Origin: Chelydra serpentina
Lineage: Eukaryota; Chordata; Testudines; Chelydridae
Reading direction: 5' to 3'
NCBI GenBank assembly: GCA_037349315.1
Contig: JBAIAC010000136.1
Coordinates: 124,001-188,000 of the forward strand
Length of the DNA: 64,000 nt
Part shown: piece by piece, positions 1 through 10,031 of the stretch
Position numbering within the stretch: position 1 is the stretch's first letter
Layout: each line of letters starts with the position of its first letter
Program-made: the position numbers and the translations under genes
Notes under the pieces: model-generated
Told to the model about the DNA's origin: nothing
Databases searched by the model: none
The model's input: only the letters and a program-made list of their open reading frames with translations

Positions 1-735
1 GTGATTTTATTAAATATAAAAAGTAGGATTTAAGTGGTTCCAAGTAATAACTAAATGCAGGTAAATCTCACCCTCAGAGATCTTCCAATAAGCTTCTTTG
101 ACAGACTAGACTCCGTCCTAGTCTGGGTCCAGCAATCACTCACACCCCTGTAATTACTGTTCTTTGTTCCAGTTTCTTTCAGGCATCAATTTGGGGTGAG
201 GAGGTTATCTTTTGAGCCATCTGAAGACAAAATGGAGGGGTTTCCAGGGTCTTATATAGTCTTTCTCTTGTGAGTGGAAACCCCTCTGTTGTCCAGTGTG
301 AAATCCCCTCCACAAGATGGATTTTTGCAGTCACCTGGGCAAGTCATGTCTATGAATGATTCAGCTTTTTGCAGGTTGACGCCATTGTTTACATGTTAGC
401 TTGAATGTTCCCAGGAAAGCTTAGATGTGGATTGGCGTCTCCCAAAGTCCATTGTTAGTTAAGTACTCCAAATTACTTGAATAACCCCTTCACACTATGT
501 TGAACAAATCTGCCTTAGGTGCTTCCTACAGCAAACACTTTAAATACAAGCATAGAGCCAACGCACATAACTTCAGATATAAAAATGATAAATGCATACA
601 AATAGGATGAATATATTTAGTAGACCATAACCTTTGCAAAGATATGTTACATGGCATATCTAGCATAAAACATATTCCAGTTATGTCGTATTTACACTCA
701 TAAGCATATTTCTGTAGTGTTATGGGGTGCAACGT
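1..735 (-). mobile_element. Turtle-type LTR-like retroelement fragment, cut by the window edge
   Basis: Read on the minus strand, this segment begins with TGTGACGTTGC near 735 and ends at the window edge just after an AATAAA signal (complement of 6-11). That is the order expected of a solo LTR or LTR end lying in minus orientation. The text of the segment resembles, from memory, a high-copy dispersed repeat of turtle genomes; this is recognition and not a search result. No open frame of interest is present, and the 70-codon frame over 526-738 is a chance frame. The left end lies outside the window, so neither the full length nor a target duplication can be judged. It could instead be the end of a longer element whose body lies to the left. 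Confidence 0.55.
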
Positions 736-1517
736 CACACCCTCCTCCTGAACTTACTGCCAGAGACTTGGATACTGTCCATGGCGGAAGCAATAAATGT
801 AAAATCCTTGTTTGTTTCTGGTCACACCCCCTTCCAGTACCTTTATACCTTATGATGTCATTCATAGGTGTTTTAGCAAAGTTCTGGGTTCTTGGTCCCT
901 GGGTGCCTGAAAACATGTTGGGGTGTAGTAGGGGACCCCTGCAACGAGCCTGTGCTGCGGACCTGTGGGATCGGTCGACGCTACGCACGGCTCATGCGGC
1001 GCCTCATGGTCTCGGACACCATCCAATGGTCCAGGGACATCTACACCGAACACATCACCGGCCACCGACAGTACCAGGAGGCGTGAGCCGGAACGACATC
1101 GTACAGCATCTACGAGAAAGGGACCGAGAGTCTTTTTCCCACTGGACCATATGAACTGGAACGATCAACTCACTGAACATTAAATCTCACCACGAGGGTA
1201 AATCCATCCTCATCATCGTACCCACTCATTGTACTCCACACCTGAACATAGCCATTAGATATGAACAACTTACCCTCATATCTCAATCTCTGTACTTTGA
1301 CCCGTTAAGCCTTTATCCCCAATTGGAGATGTTGCAGATTATGTATTCCTTACGTCATCCAATTCTAAAACCGAACTTCGCTCTCCTTGATAATCTGTAC
1401 CTTATCCCCTGATAAGCAGAAACTTCTATGCTTAAACTTTGTACCGTTATTTTTATTTTTAACATTATCTTAATACAATTTTTAAATCTGTTAACAGAAT
1501 GCAGATAGCAACATCAG
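736..1517. other. Non-coding stretch, possibly retroelement leader or second LTR remnant
   Basis: No gene is recognised. Positions 930-1140 are richer in CpG than their surroundings and are followed by AT-rich sequence with several T-runs around 1450-1490. The short overlapping frames on both strands (for example over 717-1154) share no features of a known family. The composition change and the retroelement-like neighbours on both sides suggest transposon-derived sequence, but no LTR ends or duplicated target site could be identified. Confidence 0.25.
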
Positions 1518-1967
1518 TTAAAGTGTAGGAGTCTTGGCATTTAGCCACCAATGCCATGAGGCGGTCGGTGTCTCTCCGATTCCCCTTCCACACAGCAGCC
1601 AGCGTAGGCCTGTTGTGCTTTTGCTGCTGTGCCAAGTTTCCAGCCTGTGTACAGGTATAAGCTGAAAAGCAACATGCTTATGGGACTGTTCTGTCACCAT
1701 CCCTAGCATATACACAAGTTTTTTCCACAAATCAGGTATGTCACACGTCTTTAAAGGGTTTACCATTAGTATTAACTCCTTTGTCTTGACCCATAGATGA
1801 AGTAGCAAAAGACACAAGATTAACAGCAAATCTATGGTGGACTGGCTTTGTTCACACAATTTAGCTTGTTTAGTGTCTATTGCATTTACCAGTTCCTTTG
1901 TGTACCACGGTAGGTGCTCTGATACATATCCTTCTGCCTGTTTGGAAAAGGCTTTAAATTCAGGCAT
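1518..1967 (-). pseudogene. 149-codon open frame of unknown origin, possible retroelement remnant
   Basis: This minus-strand frame is the longest one in the AT-rich left part whose composition is not repetitive. It stays open upstream of the first methionine for at least about 20 codons, so the methionine is not a convincing start. The predicted product has a hydrophobic run at residues 47-60 (leucine-rich, membrane-like), a charged N-terminal half, and a tryptophan-rich tail that reads as if frame had been lost. I do not recognise the family. Its position beside LTR-like DNA makes a degraded retroviral or retrotransposon fragment possible, but a chance frame is equally compatible with what is visible. 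Confidence 0.2.
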
Positions 1968-2439
1968 GTGTTTGAGGCTTTGGCAAGGAAAGGGTGCACT
2001 GCAACCATGCCTGCTAATTTTAAACCTATAACAAAGCGGTGACCCTAAAGGTCTATTACTGCCTTGAAATCAGCTTCAGACACAAGATTCTGGCTGGGAG
2101 AAGGAGGATGTAATCCTTAACCTTCTACAGATGGTGAAACAAGCACGGTTGAGGCTGAACCGTCACACCACGGAACAATACAGAAAATTTTAACTACATA
2201 TAACTCTGAGTTCTTTAGTATCTGCTTATCACGCTGGCAGCCTACTCCAAGGAGTGAGGATGTATTCTGATAGGTTGATAGTGGGTTTTTTAAAATAAAA
2301 ACGTGTGGTGGTGGACTATGCGTTCTAGCATCTCTAACTCCAACGCACCTTTGTACAACAGTGCCATTTGATCTCTGTAATAATGTATAGAAAGATGTGT
2401 TTCTCCATTTGTCATAGCAGGTTTTTTTACATCACTTTA
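1968..2439. other. AT-rich intergenic stretch, nothing recognised
   Basis: Mixed AT-rich sequence with an A/T run near 2290-2305. No frame, repeat or RNA gene is supported here. It ends where CpG frequency rises sharply at about 2440. Confidence 0.5.
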
Positions 2440-2566
2440 AAAGGCCTGCGGCTCCCCTCAGCCTCAATCAGGACCCCCTGACCCTCGGTGCCCATCCACA
2501 GCCCCCACCATTGCCACGTGCCCAGCCAAAGCTGCTGGCGGCGGGAAGGAATGAAGCAGTGGCTTG

Positions 2567-2579
2567 TGGGAAATGTAGT
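2567..2579 (-). promoter_or_regulatory. ACTACA-type (ZNF143-like) site 1
   Basis: The complement reads ACTACATTTCCCA, matching the ACTACAnnTCCCA class of promoter element. It lies in the CpG-rich segment and is oriented opposite to the next site. Confidence 0.45.
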
Positions 2580-2589
2580 GTGCCCCGGC

Positions 2590-2605
2590 CTACACCTCCC
2601 ATGAG
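2590..2605 (+). promoter_or_regulatory. ACTACA-type (ZNF143-like) site 2, imperfect
   Basis: Reads CTACACCTCCCATGAG, one base short of the ACTACA start but retaining the spacing and TCCCAT core. It lies 10 bases from site 1 in the opposite orientation, giving a divergent pair. A weaker inverted core, CTATGGGAG, follows at 2626-2634. Confidence 0.35.
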
Positions 2606-2721
2606 CCACCGCAGAGCCAGCGGCACTATGGGAGAGGCAGTGTCCGGTGCCCGTTTCTCGCAGCGGCCAGGGCGGCTCCCAGCGCCTTCTGTTTGGGCGG
2701 GAGTCGCTTTTGGCATTGCAG

Positions 2722-2772
2722 CTTCCGTTTGCAGAGCAGAGCCGGAAACGGAAGTTGCTGGAAGAGGAAGTG
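2722..2772. promoter_or_regulatory. Cluster of ETS-type GGAA sites
   Basis: Within 51 bases there are four ETS-like cores: CTTCCG at 2722 (minus), CCGGAA at 2742, CGGAAG at 2749 and GAGGAAGTG at 2764. Another, CTTCCGG, lies at 2837-2843. Clusters of CCGGAAGT-like sites near the start site are usual in GABP-driven CpG-island promoters. Binding is inferred. Confidence 0.45.
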
Positions 2773-2852
2773 ATAACAGCGGTCTGGACGCCAAATGCGG
2801 GACACTAGGGGACTTGGCTTCGTTCTGCACGAGTCGCTTCCGGCATGAGCGA

Positions 2853-2872
2853 TGCACCCTGGGAATTGTAGT
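2853..2872 (-). promoter_or_regulatory. ACTACA-type (ZNF143-like) site 3, strongest match
   Basis: The complement reads ACTACAATTCCCAGGGTGC, a near-perfect example of the ZNF143/SBS-type promoter element. It sits about 45 bases before the minisatellite begins, which marks the likely right edge of the promoter segment. Confidence 0.55.
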
Positions 2873-2914
2873 TTTTAAGTGCTGCCTTCTCGGCTATGTT
2901 TGGTAGCGGCACGT

Positions 2915-5900
2915 CTCAGCCAGAGCCCCCAGCCCGCCGCAGCCTCCTCCAACCCGTCCCCCCGCGACCTTCCCCAACCCGTCCCCCCCACGTCTCCAGC
3001 CCCCCACCACCTTCCCCAACCCGCCCCCCCCAACGCCCCCAGCCCACCGCAGCCTCCTCATACCCCCACCCCGACCTTCCCCAACCCGCACCCCCCCCAC
3101 GCCTCCAGCCCACCACCACCTTCCCCAACCCGCACCCCCACGCCCCCAGCCCGCCGCAGCCTCCTCATGCCCCCACCCCTACTCCTCCAGCCCGCCATGA
3201 CCTTCCCCAACCCCCCCACGCCTCCAGCCCCCCACCACCTTCCCCAACCCGCCCCCCCCAACGCCCCCAGCCCACCGCAGCCTCCTCATACCCCCACCCC
3301 GACCTTCCCCAACCCGCACCCCCCCCACGCCTCCAGCCCACCACCACCTTCCCCAACCCGTTCCCCCCACGCCTCCAGCCTGCCACGACCTTCCCCAACC
3401 CATCCCCCCCACGCCTCCAGCCCACCACCATCTTCCCCAACCCGTTCCCCCCACGCCTCCAGCCTGCCACGACCTTCCCCAACCCATCCCCCCCACGCCT
3501 CCAGCCCACCACCATCTTCCCCAACCCGTTCCCCCCACGCCTCCAGCCTGCCACGACCTTCCCCAACCCATCCCCCCCACGCCTCCAGCCCACCACCATC
3601 TTCCCCAACCCGTTCCCCCCACGCCTCCAGCCTGCCACGACCTTCCCCAACCCGTTCCCCCCACGCCTCCAGCCTGCCACGACCTTCCCCAACCCGTCCC
3701 CCCCGCACGCCTCCAGCCTGCCACGACCTTCCGCAACCCGTCCCCCCCGCACGCCTCCAGCCTGCCACGACCTTCCGCAACCCGTCCCTCCCCCCACGCC
3801 TCCAGCCCGACGCGACCTTCCCCAACCCATCCCTCCCCCCAGGCCTCCAGCCCGACGCGACCTTCCCCAACCCATCCCCCCCGCACGCCTCCAGCCCGCC
3901 ACGACCTTCCCCAACCCGTCCCTCCCCCCAAGCCTCCAGCCTGCCACTACATTCCCCAACCCACCCCCCCACGCCTCCAGCCCGCCACGACCTTCCCCAA
4001 CGCATCCCACCCCCCACGCCTCCAGCCCGCCACGTCCTTCCCCAACCCGTCCCCCCCACGCCTCCAGCCTGCCGCAAACTTCCCCAACCCATCCCCCCCA
4101 CGCCTCCAGCCCGCCACGACCTTCCCCAACCAGGCTCCCCCACGCCTCCAGCCCGCCACGACCTTCCCCAACCCATCCCCCCCCACGCCTCCAGCCCGCC
4201 ACGACCTTCCCCAACCCGGCCCTCCCCGCCACGAGTCCAGCCCGCCGCGACCTTCCTCAACCCGTCCCCCCCCCGACACGCCTCCAGCCCGCCGCAACCT
4301 TCCCCAACCCATCCCCCCCCCATGCCTCCAGCCCGCCACGACCTTCCCCAACCCGGCTCCCCACGCCTCCAGCCCGCCACGACCTTCCCCAACCCGCACC
4401 CCCCACGCCTCCAGCCCGCCACGACCTTCCCCAACCCGTCCCCCGTCACCTCCAGCCTGCTGCGACCTTCCCCAACCCGACCCCCTCACGCCTCCAGCCC
4501 ACCACCACCTTCCCCAACCCGTCCCCCCCACGCCTCCAGCCCGCCACGACCTTCCCCAACCCGTCCCCCGGCACGCCTCCAGCCCGCCACGACCTTCCCC
4601 AACCCGTCCCCCCCACGCCTCCAGCCCGCCACGACCTTCTCCAACCCGTCCCCCCCACGTCTCCAGCCCGCCACGACCTTCCCCAAACCGTCCCCGCCAC
4701 GCCTCCAGCCCACCACGACCTTCCCCAACCCGTCCCCCCGCACGCCTCCACCCCGCCACGACCTTCTCCAACCCATCCCCCCCACGTCTCCAGCCCGCCA
4801 CCACCTTCCCCAACCCGTCCCCCGACACCTCCAGCCTGCGGCGACCTTCCCCAACCCGTCCCCCCCACGCCTCCAGCCCACCACCACCTTCCCCAACCCG
4901 TCCCCCTCACGCCTCCAGCCCGCCGCGACCTTCCCCAACTGGCACCCCCCACGCCTCCAGCCCGCCACAACCTTCCCCAATCCGTCCCCCCCATGCCTCC
5001 AGCCCGCCACGACCTTCCCCAACCCGTCCCCCCCCCACGCCTCCAGCCCGCCACCACCTTCCCCAACCCGTCCCCCCCACGACTCCAGCCCACCACCACC
5101 TTCCCCAACCCGTCCCCCCCCACGCCTCCAGCCCACCACGACCTTCCCGAACCGAAGCCCCCCACACCTCCAGGCCGCCGCGACCTTCCCCAACCCATCT
5201 CCCCCCCACGCCTCCAGCCCGCCACGACCTTCCCCAACCCGACCTTCCCCAACCCACCCCCCCACGCCTCCAGCCCGCCGCGACCTTCCCCAACCCACCC
5301 CCCCCCACGCCTCCAGCCCGCCGCGACCTTCCCCAACCCACCCCCCCAAGCCTCCAGCCCACCGCGACCTTCCCCAACCCATCCCCCCCCACGTCTCCAG
5401 CCCGCCACGACCTTCCCCAACCTGGCTCCCCCACGCCTCCAGCCTGCCACGACCTTCCCCAACCCGTCCCCCCCCACGCCTCCAGCCCGCCGCGACCTTC
5501 CCCAACCCGTCCCCCCCACGCCTCCAGCCCGCCACGACCTTCCCCAACCTTTCCCCCCCACGCCTCCAGCCGACCGCGACCTTCCCCAACCCATTCCCCC
5601 CCCATGCCTCCAGCCCACCATGACCTTCCCCAACCCATCCCCCCCCACACCTCCAGCCCACCACGACCTTCCCCAACCCATCCCCCCCAGGCCTCCAGCC
5701 CACCACGACCTTCCCTAACCCTTACCCCCCACGCCTCCAGCCCGCCACGACCTTCCCCAACCCATCGCCCCACACGCCTCTAGCCTGCTACGACCTTCCC
5801 CAACCCATCCCCCTCCACGCCTCCAGCCCGCCGCGACCTTCCCCAACCCATCCCCGCATGCCTCCAGCCCACCACCACCTTCCCCAACCCGTCCCCCCCC

Positions 5901-7915
5901 ACATCTCCAGCCCGCCGCGACCTTCCCCAACCCATCCCCCCCAAACCTCCAGCCCGCCACGACCTTCCCCAACCCATCCCCCCACGCCTCCAGCCCGCCA
6001 CAACCTTCCCCAACCCGACCTTCCCCAACCCATCCCCCCCACACCTCCAGCCCGCCACGACCTTCCCCAACCCATCCCCCCCACGCCTCCAGCCCGCCAC
6101 GACCTTCCCCAACCCGACCTTCCCGAACCCACCCCCCCATGCCTCCAGCCCGCCGCGACCTTCCCCAATCCACCCCCCCACACCTCCAGCCTGCCGCGAC
6201 CTTCCCCAACCCATCCCCCCCCATGCCTCCAGCCCACCGCGGCCTTCCCCGACCCGCACCCCCCACGCCTCCAGTCCGCCACGACCTTCCCCAACCCATC
6301 CCCCCCACGCCTCCAGCCCGCCACCACCTTCCCCAACCCATCCCCCCCCACACCTCCAGCCCGCCGCGACCTTCCCCTACCCGTCCCCCCCATGCCTCCA
6401 GCCCACCACCACCTTCCCCAACCCGTCCCCCCACGCCTCCAGCCCGCCGCGACCTTCCCCAACCCGTCCCCCCCACACTTCCAGCCCGCCGCGACCTTCC
6501 CCACCCCATCCCCCACACACTTCCAGCCCGCCGCGACCTTCCCCAACCCATCCCCCACACACCCCTCCAGCCCGCCACGAGCTTCCCCAACCCGTCCCCC
6601 CCACGCCTCCAGCCCGCCACGACCTTCCCCAACCCGACCTTCCCCAACCCACCCCCCCATGCCTCCATCCCGCCGCGACCTTCCCCAATCCACCCCCCCA
6701 TGCCTCCAGCCCACCGCGGCCTTCCCCGACCCGCACCCCCCACGCCTCAGTCCGCCACGACCTTCCCCAACCCGTCCCCCCCACGCCTCCAGCCCGCCAC
6801 GACCTTCCCCAACCCGTCCCCCGCACGCCTCCAGCCCGCCACCACCTTCGCCAACCCGTCCCCCCCACGCCTCCAGCCCGCCACCACCTTCCCCAACCCG
6901 TCCCCCCCCACACCTCCAGCCCGCCGCGACCTTCCCCTACCCGTCCCCCCCATGCCTCCAGCCCACCACCACCTTCCCCAACCCGTCCCCCCCACGCCTC
7001 CAGCCCGCCGCGACCTTCCCCAACCCGTCCCCCCCACACTTCCAGCCCGCCGCGACCTTCCCCAACCCATCCCCCACACACTTCCAGCCCGCCGCGACCT
7101 TCCCCAACCCATCCCCCACACACACCTCCAGCCCACCACGACCTTCCCCAACCCATCCCTCCCACGCCTCCAGCCTGCCACGACCTTCCCCAACCCGACC
7201 TTCCCCAACCCACCCCCCCATGCCTCCAGCCCGCTGCGACCTTCCCCAATCCACCCCCCCACACCTCCAGCCTGCCGCGACCTTCCCCAACCCATCCCCC
7301 CCCATGCCTCCAGCCCACCGCGGCCTTCCCCAACCCGCACCCCCCATGCCTCCAGTCCGCCACGACCTTCCCCAACCCGTCCCCCCCACGCCTCCAGCCC
7401 GCCACGACCTTCCCCAACCCGTCCCCCCCACGCCTCCAGCCCGCCACCACCTTCCCCAACCCGTCCCCCCCCACACCTCCAGCCCGCCGCGACCTTCCCC
7501 TACCCGTCCCCCCCCATGCCTCCAGCCCACCACCGCCTTCCCAACCCGTCCCCCCCACACTTCCAGCCCGCCGCGACCTTCGCCAACCCATCCCCCACAC
7601 ACACCTCCAGCCCGCCGCGACCTTCCCCAACCCATCCCCCCTCACGCCTCCAGCCCACCACGACCTCCTCCAACCCATCCCCCCCGTCGCCTCCAGCCCA
7701 CCACCACCTTCCCCAACCCATCCCCCCCCACGCCTCCAGCCCGCCACGACCTTCCCGAACCCATCCCCCCCACCCCTCCAGCCCGCCACAACCTTCCCCA
7801 ACCTGTCCCCCCCCCATGCTTCCAGCCCGTCGTGACCTTCTCCAACCCATCCCCCCCACGCTTCCAGCCTGCCACGACCTTCCCCAACCCATCCCCCCCG
7901 TATCCCCAACCTAAC
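2915..7915. repeat. C-rich minisatellite, ~40-42 bp unit, about 120 copies
   Basis: Direct reading shows an unbroken tandem array. Each unit joins the blocks ACGCCTCCAGCCC, a variable GCCACGACC or ACCACCACC block, TTCCCCAACCC and a run of 4-8 C. The plus strand is almost free of G except in CpG and CAG steps. The minus strand therefore carries several G-runs of three to seven per unit and could form G-quadruplexes. The very long open frames found here in all frames and on both strands are composition artefacts: C-rich triplets contain no stop codons, and the 'proteins' change frame with every indel in the C-runs. Truncated units (TTCCCCAACCCGACC joined to the same block) recur near 5228, 6006, 6107, 6630 and 7193. 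The array starts within 20-25 bases of the promoter-like segment. Confidence 0.95.
3358..3640. repeat. 84-bp dimer block inside the minisatellite
   Basis: Here two unit variants alternate strictly. One has GCCTGCCACGACC followed by AACCCAT, and the other has GCCCACCACCATC followed by AACCCGTT. The dimer is repeated about three to four times almost without change, showing recent local duplication of a two-unit block. Confidence 0.7.
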
Positions 7916-7978
7916 CTGCCCCCGTCTATCCCCCGCATCTGTTGGGCCCCTCAGTCCTAGTCTCTTCTCCCTCCAACA
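7916..7978. repeat. C-rich 70-150-bp tandem repeat, part left of the insertion
   Basis: The block starting AACCTGC at 7913 and ending in CCTCCAACACC is a copy of the repeat that resumes after 8949. It differs from the minisatellite before it by having longer units and T-rich spacers. The insertion at 7987 interrupts this copy. Confidence 0.6.
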
Positions 7979-7986
7979 CCCCGTAG
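7979..7986. repeat. Left target-site duplication of the hAT-like insertion
   Basis: CCCCGTAG directly precedes the element and matches CCCCCTAG at 8941-8948 in 7 of 8 positions. Eight-base target duplications are the hallmark of hAT transposons. Confidence 0.55.
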
Positions 7987-8940
7987 TAGGGTTCCCAGCT
8001 TCCGGATTCTCCCAGCCATGTCCGGCTTTTTGGGTTATAAATGGGGGGGGGGGGGGATGGGGAGAATTTGTAAAACTCTCAATAGCTCCGGGATTTCCCT
8101 CCCCATGCAGAGCGCGGTGCGGGGGCTGGCAGGGTGGCCGGGCCAGATTAAGCCGCTCGCATCGGGCCTCCGGCAGCCAGAGCCCCTCTCCTGCTCCCCC
8201 TGCTTTCCTGCAGCCTCAGATCGCGGCCGGCCACTCGCATCGGGGCCTCCGGCAGCTCTAGAACCCGCCCCCCCTGAACCCAGCGCGCCTGCGCCAGCAG
8301 TGCTCGGCGGGGTGGGGGGCAGGCTGTGCGCTCCACGGGGGAGCGTGGTCGTGTGTCTGCGGTAGCGTGCGGGGGGGGGGGGGGGTTGCGGGTTGGAGAA
8401 GAGGCAGCCGGTCTCTGGAGGGGGCAGTCAAGGGACAGGGATCAGAGAGGGTTGGATGGGTCAGGGGGCGGGGGTGTGAAGAGGGGTTAGGGGGCAGTCA
8501 AGGGACAGGGAGCAGGGGGTGTTAGATGGGTTGGGGATTTTGGGGGGGCAGTCAGGGGACAGGCAGCGATTTCATAGGCAAGGAAGTCTTGGGGGTCTGT
8601 CAGGGGGCGTGGGGTGTGGATAGGGGTCGGGGCAGTCAGGGGACAGGTAGGGGATGGGGTTCTAGGGGAGCAGTTAGGGTGGTGGGGTCTCAGCAGGGGG
8701 CAGACAAGGAGAAGGGAGGCTTAGATGGGTGTGGGGTCCCGGGGGGTGGTTAGCGGATGGGGTCCCAGGAGGGAGTGATCAGGGGACAAGGAGTGGGGGG
8801 GTCGGATGGGTTGGGGGTTCTGTGGGAGGGGGGGCAGCCAGGGGGCAGGGAGTGGGAGGAAGGGGATAGGGGGTGGAGTTACCCTCCCCCCACCCCATGG
8901 ATTGTCCTCGTTTTTTGAAAGTTAAGATATGGTAACCCTA
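7987..8940. mobile_element. Non-autonomous hAT-like DNA element, 954 bp
   Basis: The element begins TAGGGTT and ends AACCCTA, a perfect 7-bp terminal inverted repeat. It is flanked by an 8-bp near-duplication. Inside are a block at about 8000-8100 containing TCCGG and TGTCCGG and two poly-G tracts (about 8042-8054 and 8370-8384). A GC-rich stretch with many CpGs follows, and then G-rich tandem repeats. There is no transposase frame, so it would have needed a transposase in trans. The reading is supported by an empty site: removing the element and one duplication restores a repeat unit like the intact one at about 9027-9060. The interior G-rich repeats probably expanded after insertion. The family assignment rests on ends and target length only. 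Confidence 0.55.
8395..8880. repeat. G-rich tandem repeat inside the hAT-like element
   Basis: A motif close to GGGGCAGTCAGGGGACAGGG recurs about every 55-85 bases, at roughly 8425, 8490, 8548, 8628, 8690, 8770 and 8833, with GGTTGGATGGG spacers. This strand is G-rich, opposite to the C-rich minisatellite to the left, so the two tracts face each other as inverted compositions. Confidence 0.75.
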
Positions 8941-8948
8941 CCCCCTAG
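8941..8948. repeat. Right target-site duplication of the hAT-like insertion
   Basis: CCCCCTAG directly follows the AACCCTA end and matches the left copy at 7979-7986 in 7 of 8 positions. Confidence 0.55.
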
Positions 8949-9385
8949 GCCACCCCAACCTGCACCCCATCCCTACCTTTCCCCATCCATGCCTCCTCCC
9001 GTAGGGCCCCTCATCCCCCATCTCTTTCCAACACCCTCCCAGCTCACCCCAACCTGCACCTCCATCCATGCCTCCACCCATAGGGACTGCTCAGCCGCCG
9101 CTTGCTACCCAACTGCTCCCCCCCAGTTCATCCCCCCCCATTCGTTAGGCCCTTCAGCTCCCCTTTCCCCTCCCTTCCAACACCGCCAGCCCAACCGAAC
9201 CTGCACCCCAGTCTGTCCCTTGATCTGTGGGCCCCCCAGTGCCCTTTTCTCCTCCCTCCAATACTACGCAACCTGCACCCCATTCGTACCCTTCCCCCAC
9301 CAGTCCCTCTCTCCACCCATGGGCGCCTCAGTCCTATTTCTCCATTGCTGGGACCCACTTTCCCAGCACGGCACTACCCCATGAC
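8949..9385. repeat. C-rich 70-150-bp tandem repeat, part right of the insertion
   Basis: The block AACCTGCACC recurs at 8957, 9051, 9198 and 9270, each time followed by C- and T-rich sequence with a CCC-TAGGG-like step. Frames over this region are proline-rich and open only because the strand lacks A and G. No gene is supported. The repeat ends at about 9385, where the macrosatellite begins. Confidence 0.75.
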
Positions 9386-9466
9386 AGCCACAGCGGTGAC
9401 TGTCGGTGTTAACTCGGTCTCTGTTCATCGAGTGGGCCCGATGTAGATGGGATGGAGAAGGGAGCC
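9386..9466 (+). repeat. Left edge of the macrosatellite (non-repeated head)
   Basis: This stretch leads into unit U1 but is absent at the interior unit joints. It reads like the middle of a T3 subrepeat: GTGACTGTC at 9395, then TCGGTCTCTGTTCATCGAG, as at 14041-14071. At 16611-16695 and the equivalent interior joints, the same place holds a truncated subrepeat start fused to GGCCGAAGAGGTAGGCAGGG. The edge therefore keeps the sequence that existed before the fusion that created the tandem unit. Confidence 0.7.
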
Positions 9467-9849
9467 AGGGACGGGGGTAAGACTTCAAGCACCAATAGAG
9501 CTTTGAGTGGTGATGGTTCATGTTTGGTTTTTGCAGCTGCTCTCGCGGAGGAATTGTCCAGGAGCCCTAGCCCGAGGAGAAGCTGGCAGAAGTGGACCTG
9601 AGCTGCCTGGACATCCTTGGAATGGCATCCCAGCAGGGGGTTGAAACCCGTCACGGGGTGGGCTCCTGAGAAAAGACCTCTGCATCTAACCGGGGCACGG
9701 TAAGCTTGGGGGGATCCTTTGTGCCCTCCCAAGGAGTTGTCAGGTGCTATGGAAACTTCCTGAAGTACGGTAACTTCGTGGAGAGCAAGCAACTTGACGG
9801 TAACAAGAGATGCTTAGTCCTCAAGTGTCTTCCTTCTACATCACCGGGT

Positions 9850-10031
9850 GAGCTTCCCGTGGTCATGCCAGTCTAGTCGTCCTCTTTGAAGCAGGCCACG
9901 TTCAGTAGAGGACGTGAGCAGGGGTCTGAGAGTAGCCCTCGGCCTGTGTCTCCACTCACCAGGTTGCACCGCCCAGGGCATGTGGAGGGTCCAGGGCTCT
10001 GCACAGCACTCCGGACTGTGTGCATTCCCCC
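9850..10031 (+). repeat. Entry to the 57-bp array, conserved in all units
   Basis: Single-copy part of the unit between the entry module and the 57-bp array, with no internal period. It is nearly identical in all nine units. A minus-strand frame over the preceding entry module (145 codons in U2 onward) is also kept in all units, but it matches no family known to me and is not called as a gene. Confidence 0.6.

Larger units (their letters stand above)
2440..2895. promoter_or_regulatory. CpG-rich promoter-like segment
   Basis: The segment is GC-rich with many CpGs and contains a dense set of motifs typical of vertebrate CpG-island promoters. These include an E-box CACGTG near 2515, several ETS-type GGAA cores between 2722 and 2772 and at 2837-2843, and repeated ACTACA/TTCCCA-like elements at 2567-2579, 2590-2605 and 2853-2872. 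Such elements (bound by ZNF143/THAP11 and ETS/GABP factors) are characteristic of TATA-less, often bidirectional, housekeeping promoters. No TATA box is evident. The ATG at 2896, directly after the segment, opens into the minisatellite and has no credible downstream exon, so the gene served cannot be named. It may be transcribed leftwards, or have lost its body to the repeat. Confidence 0.5.

Noticed and set aside
717..1183. Overlapping plus- and minus-strand frames of 64-145 codons
   Set aside because: Several frames are open over the same bases with no family resemblance; chance frames in a moderately GC-rich stretch.
2879..7960. Proline-rich open frames up to 940 codons (plus) and glycine/tryptophan-rich ones up to 510 codons (minus)
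   Set aside because: They occupy every frame on both strands of a C-rich tandem repeat. The strand lacks the bases needed for stop codons, and C-run indels move the frame, so no single frame is favoured. The M at 2896 has no supporting exon structure.
8929..9384. 151-codon frame over the C-rich repeat
   Set aside because: Same composition effect; the frame crosses several repeat copies and contains no recognisable domain.
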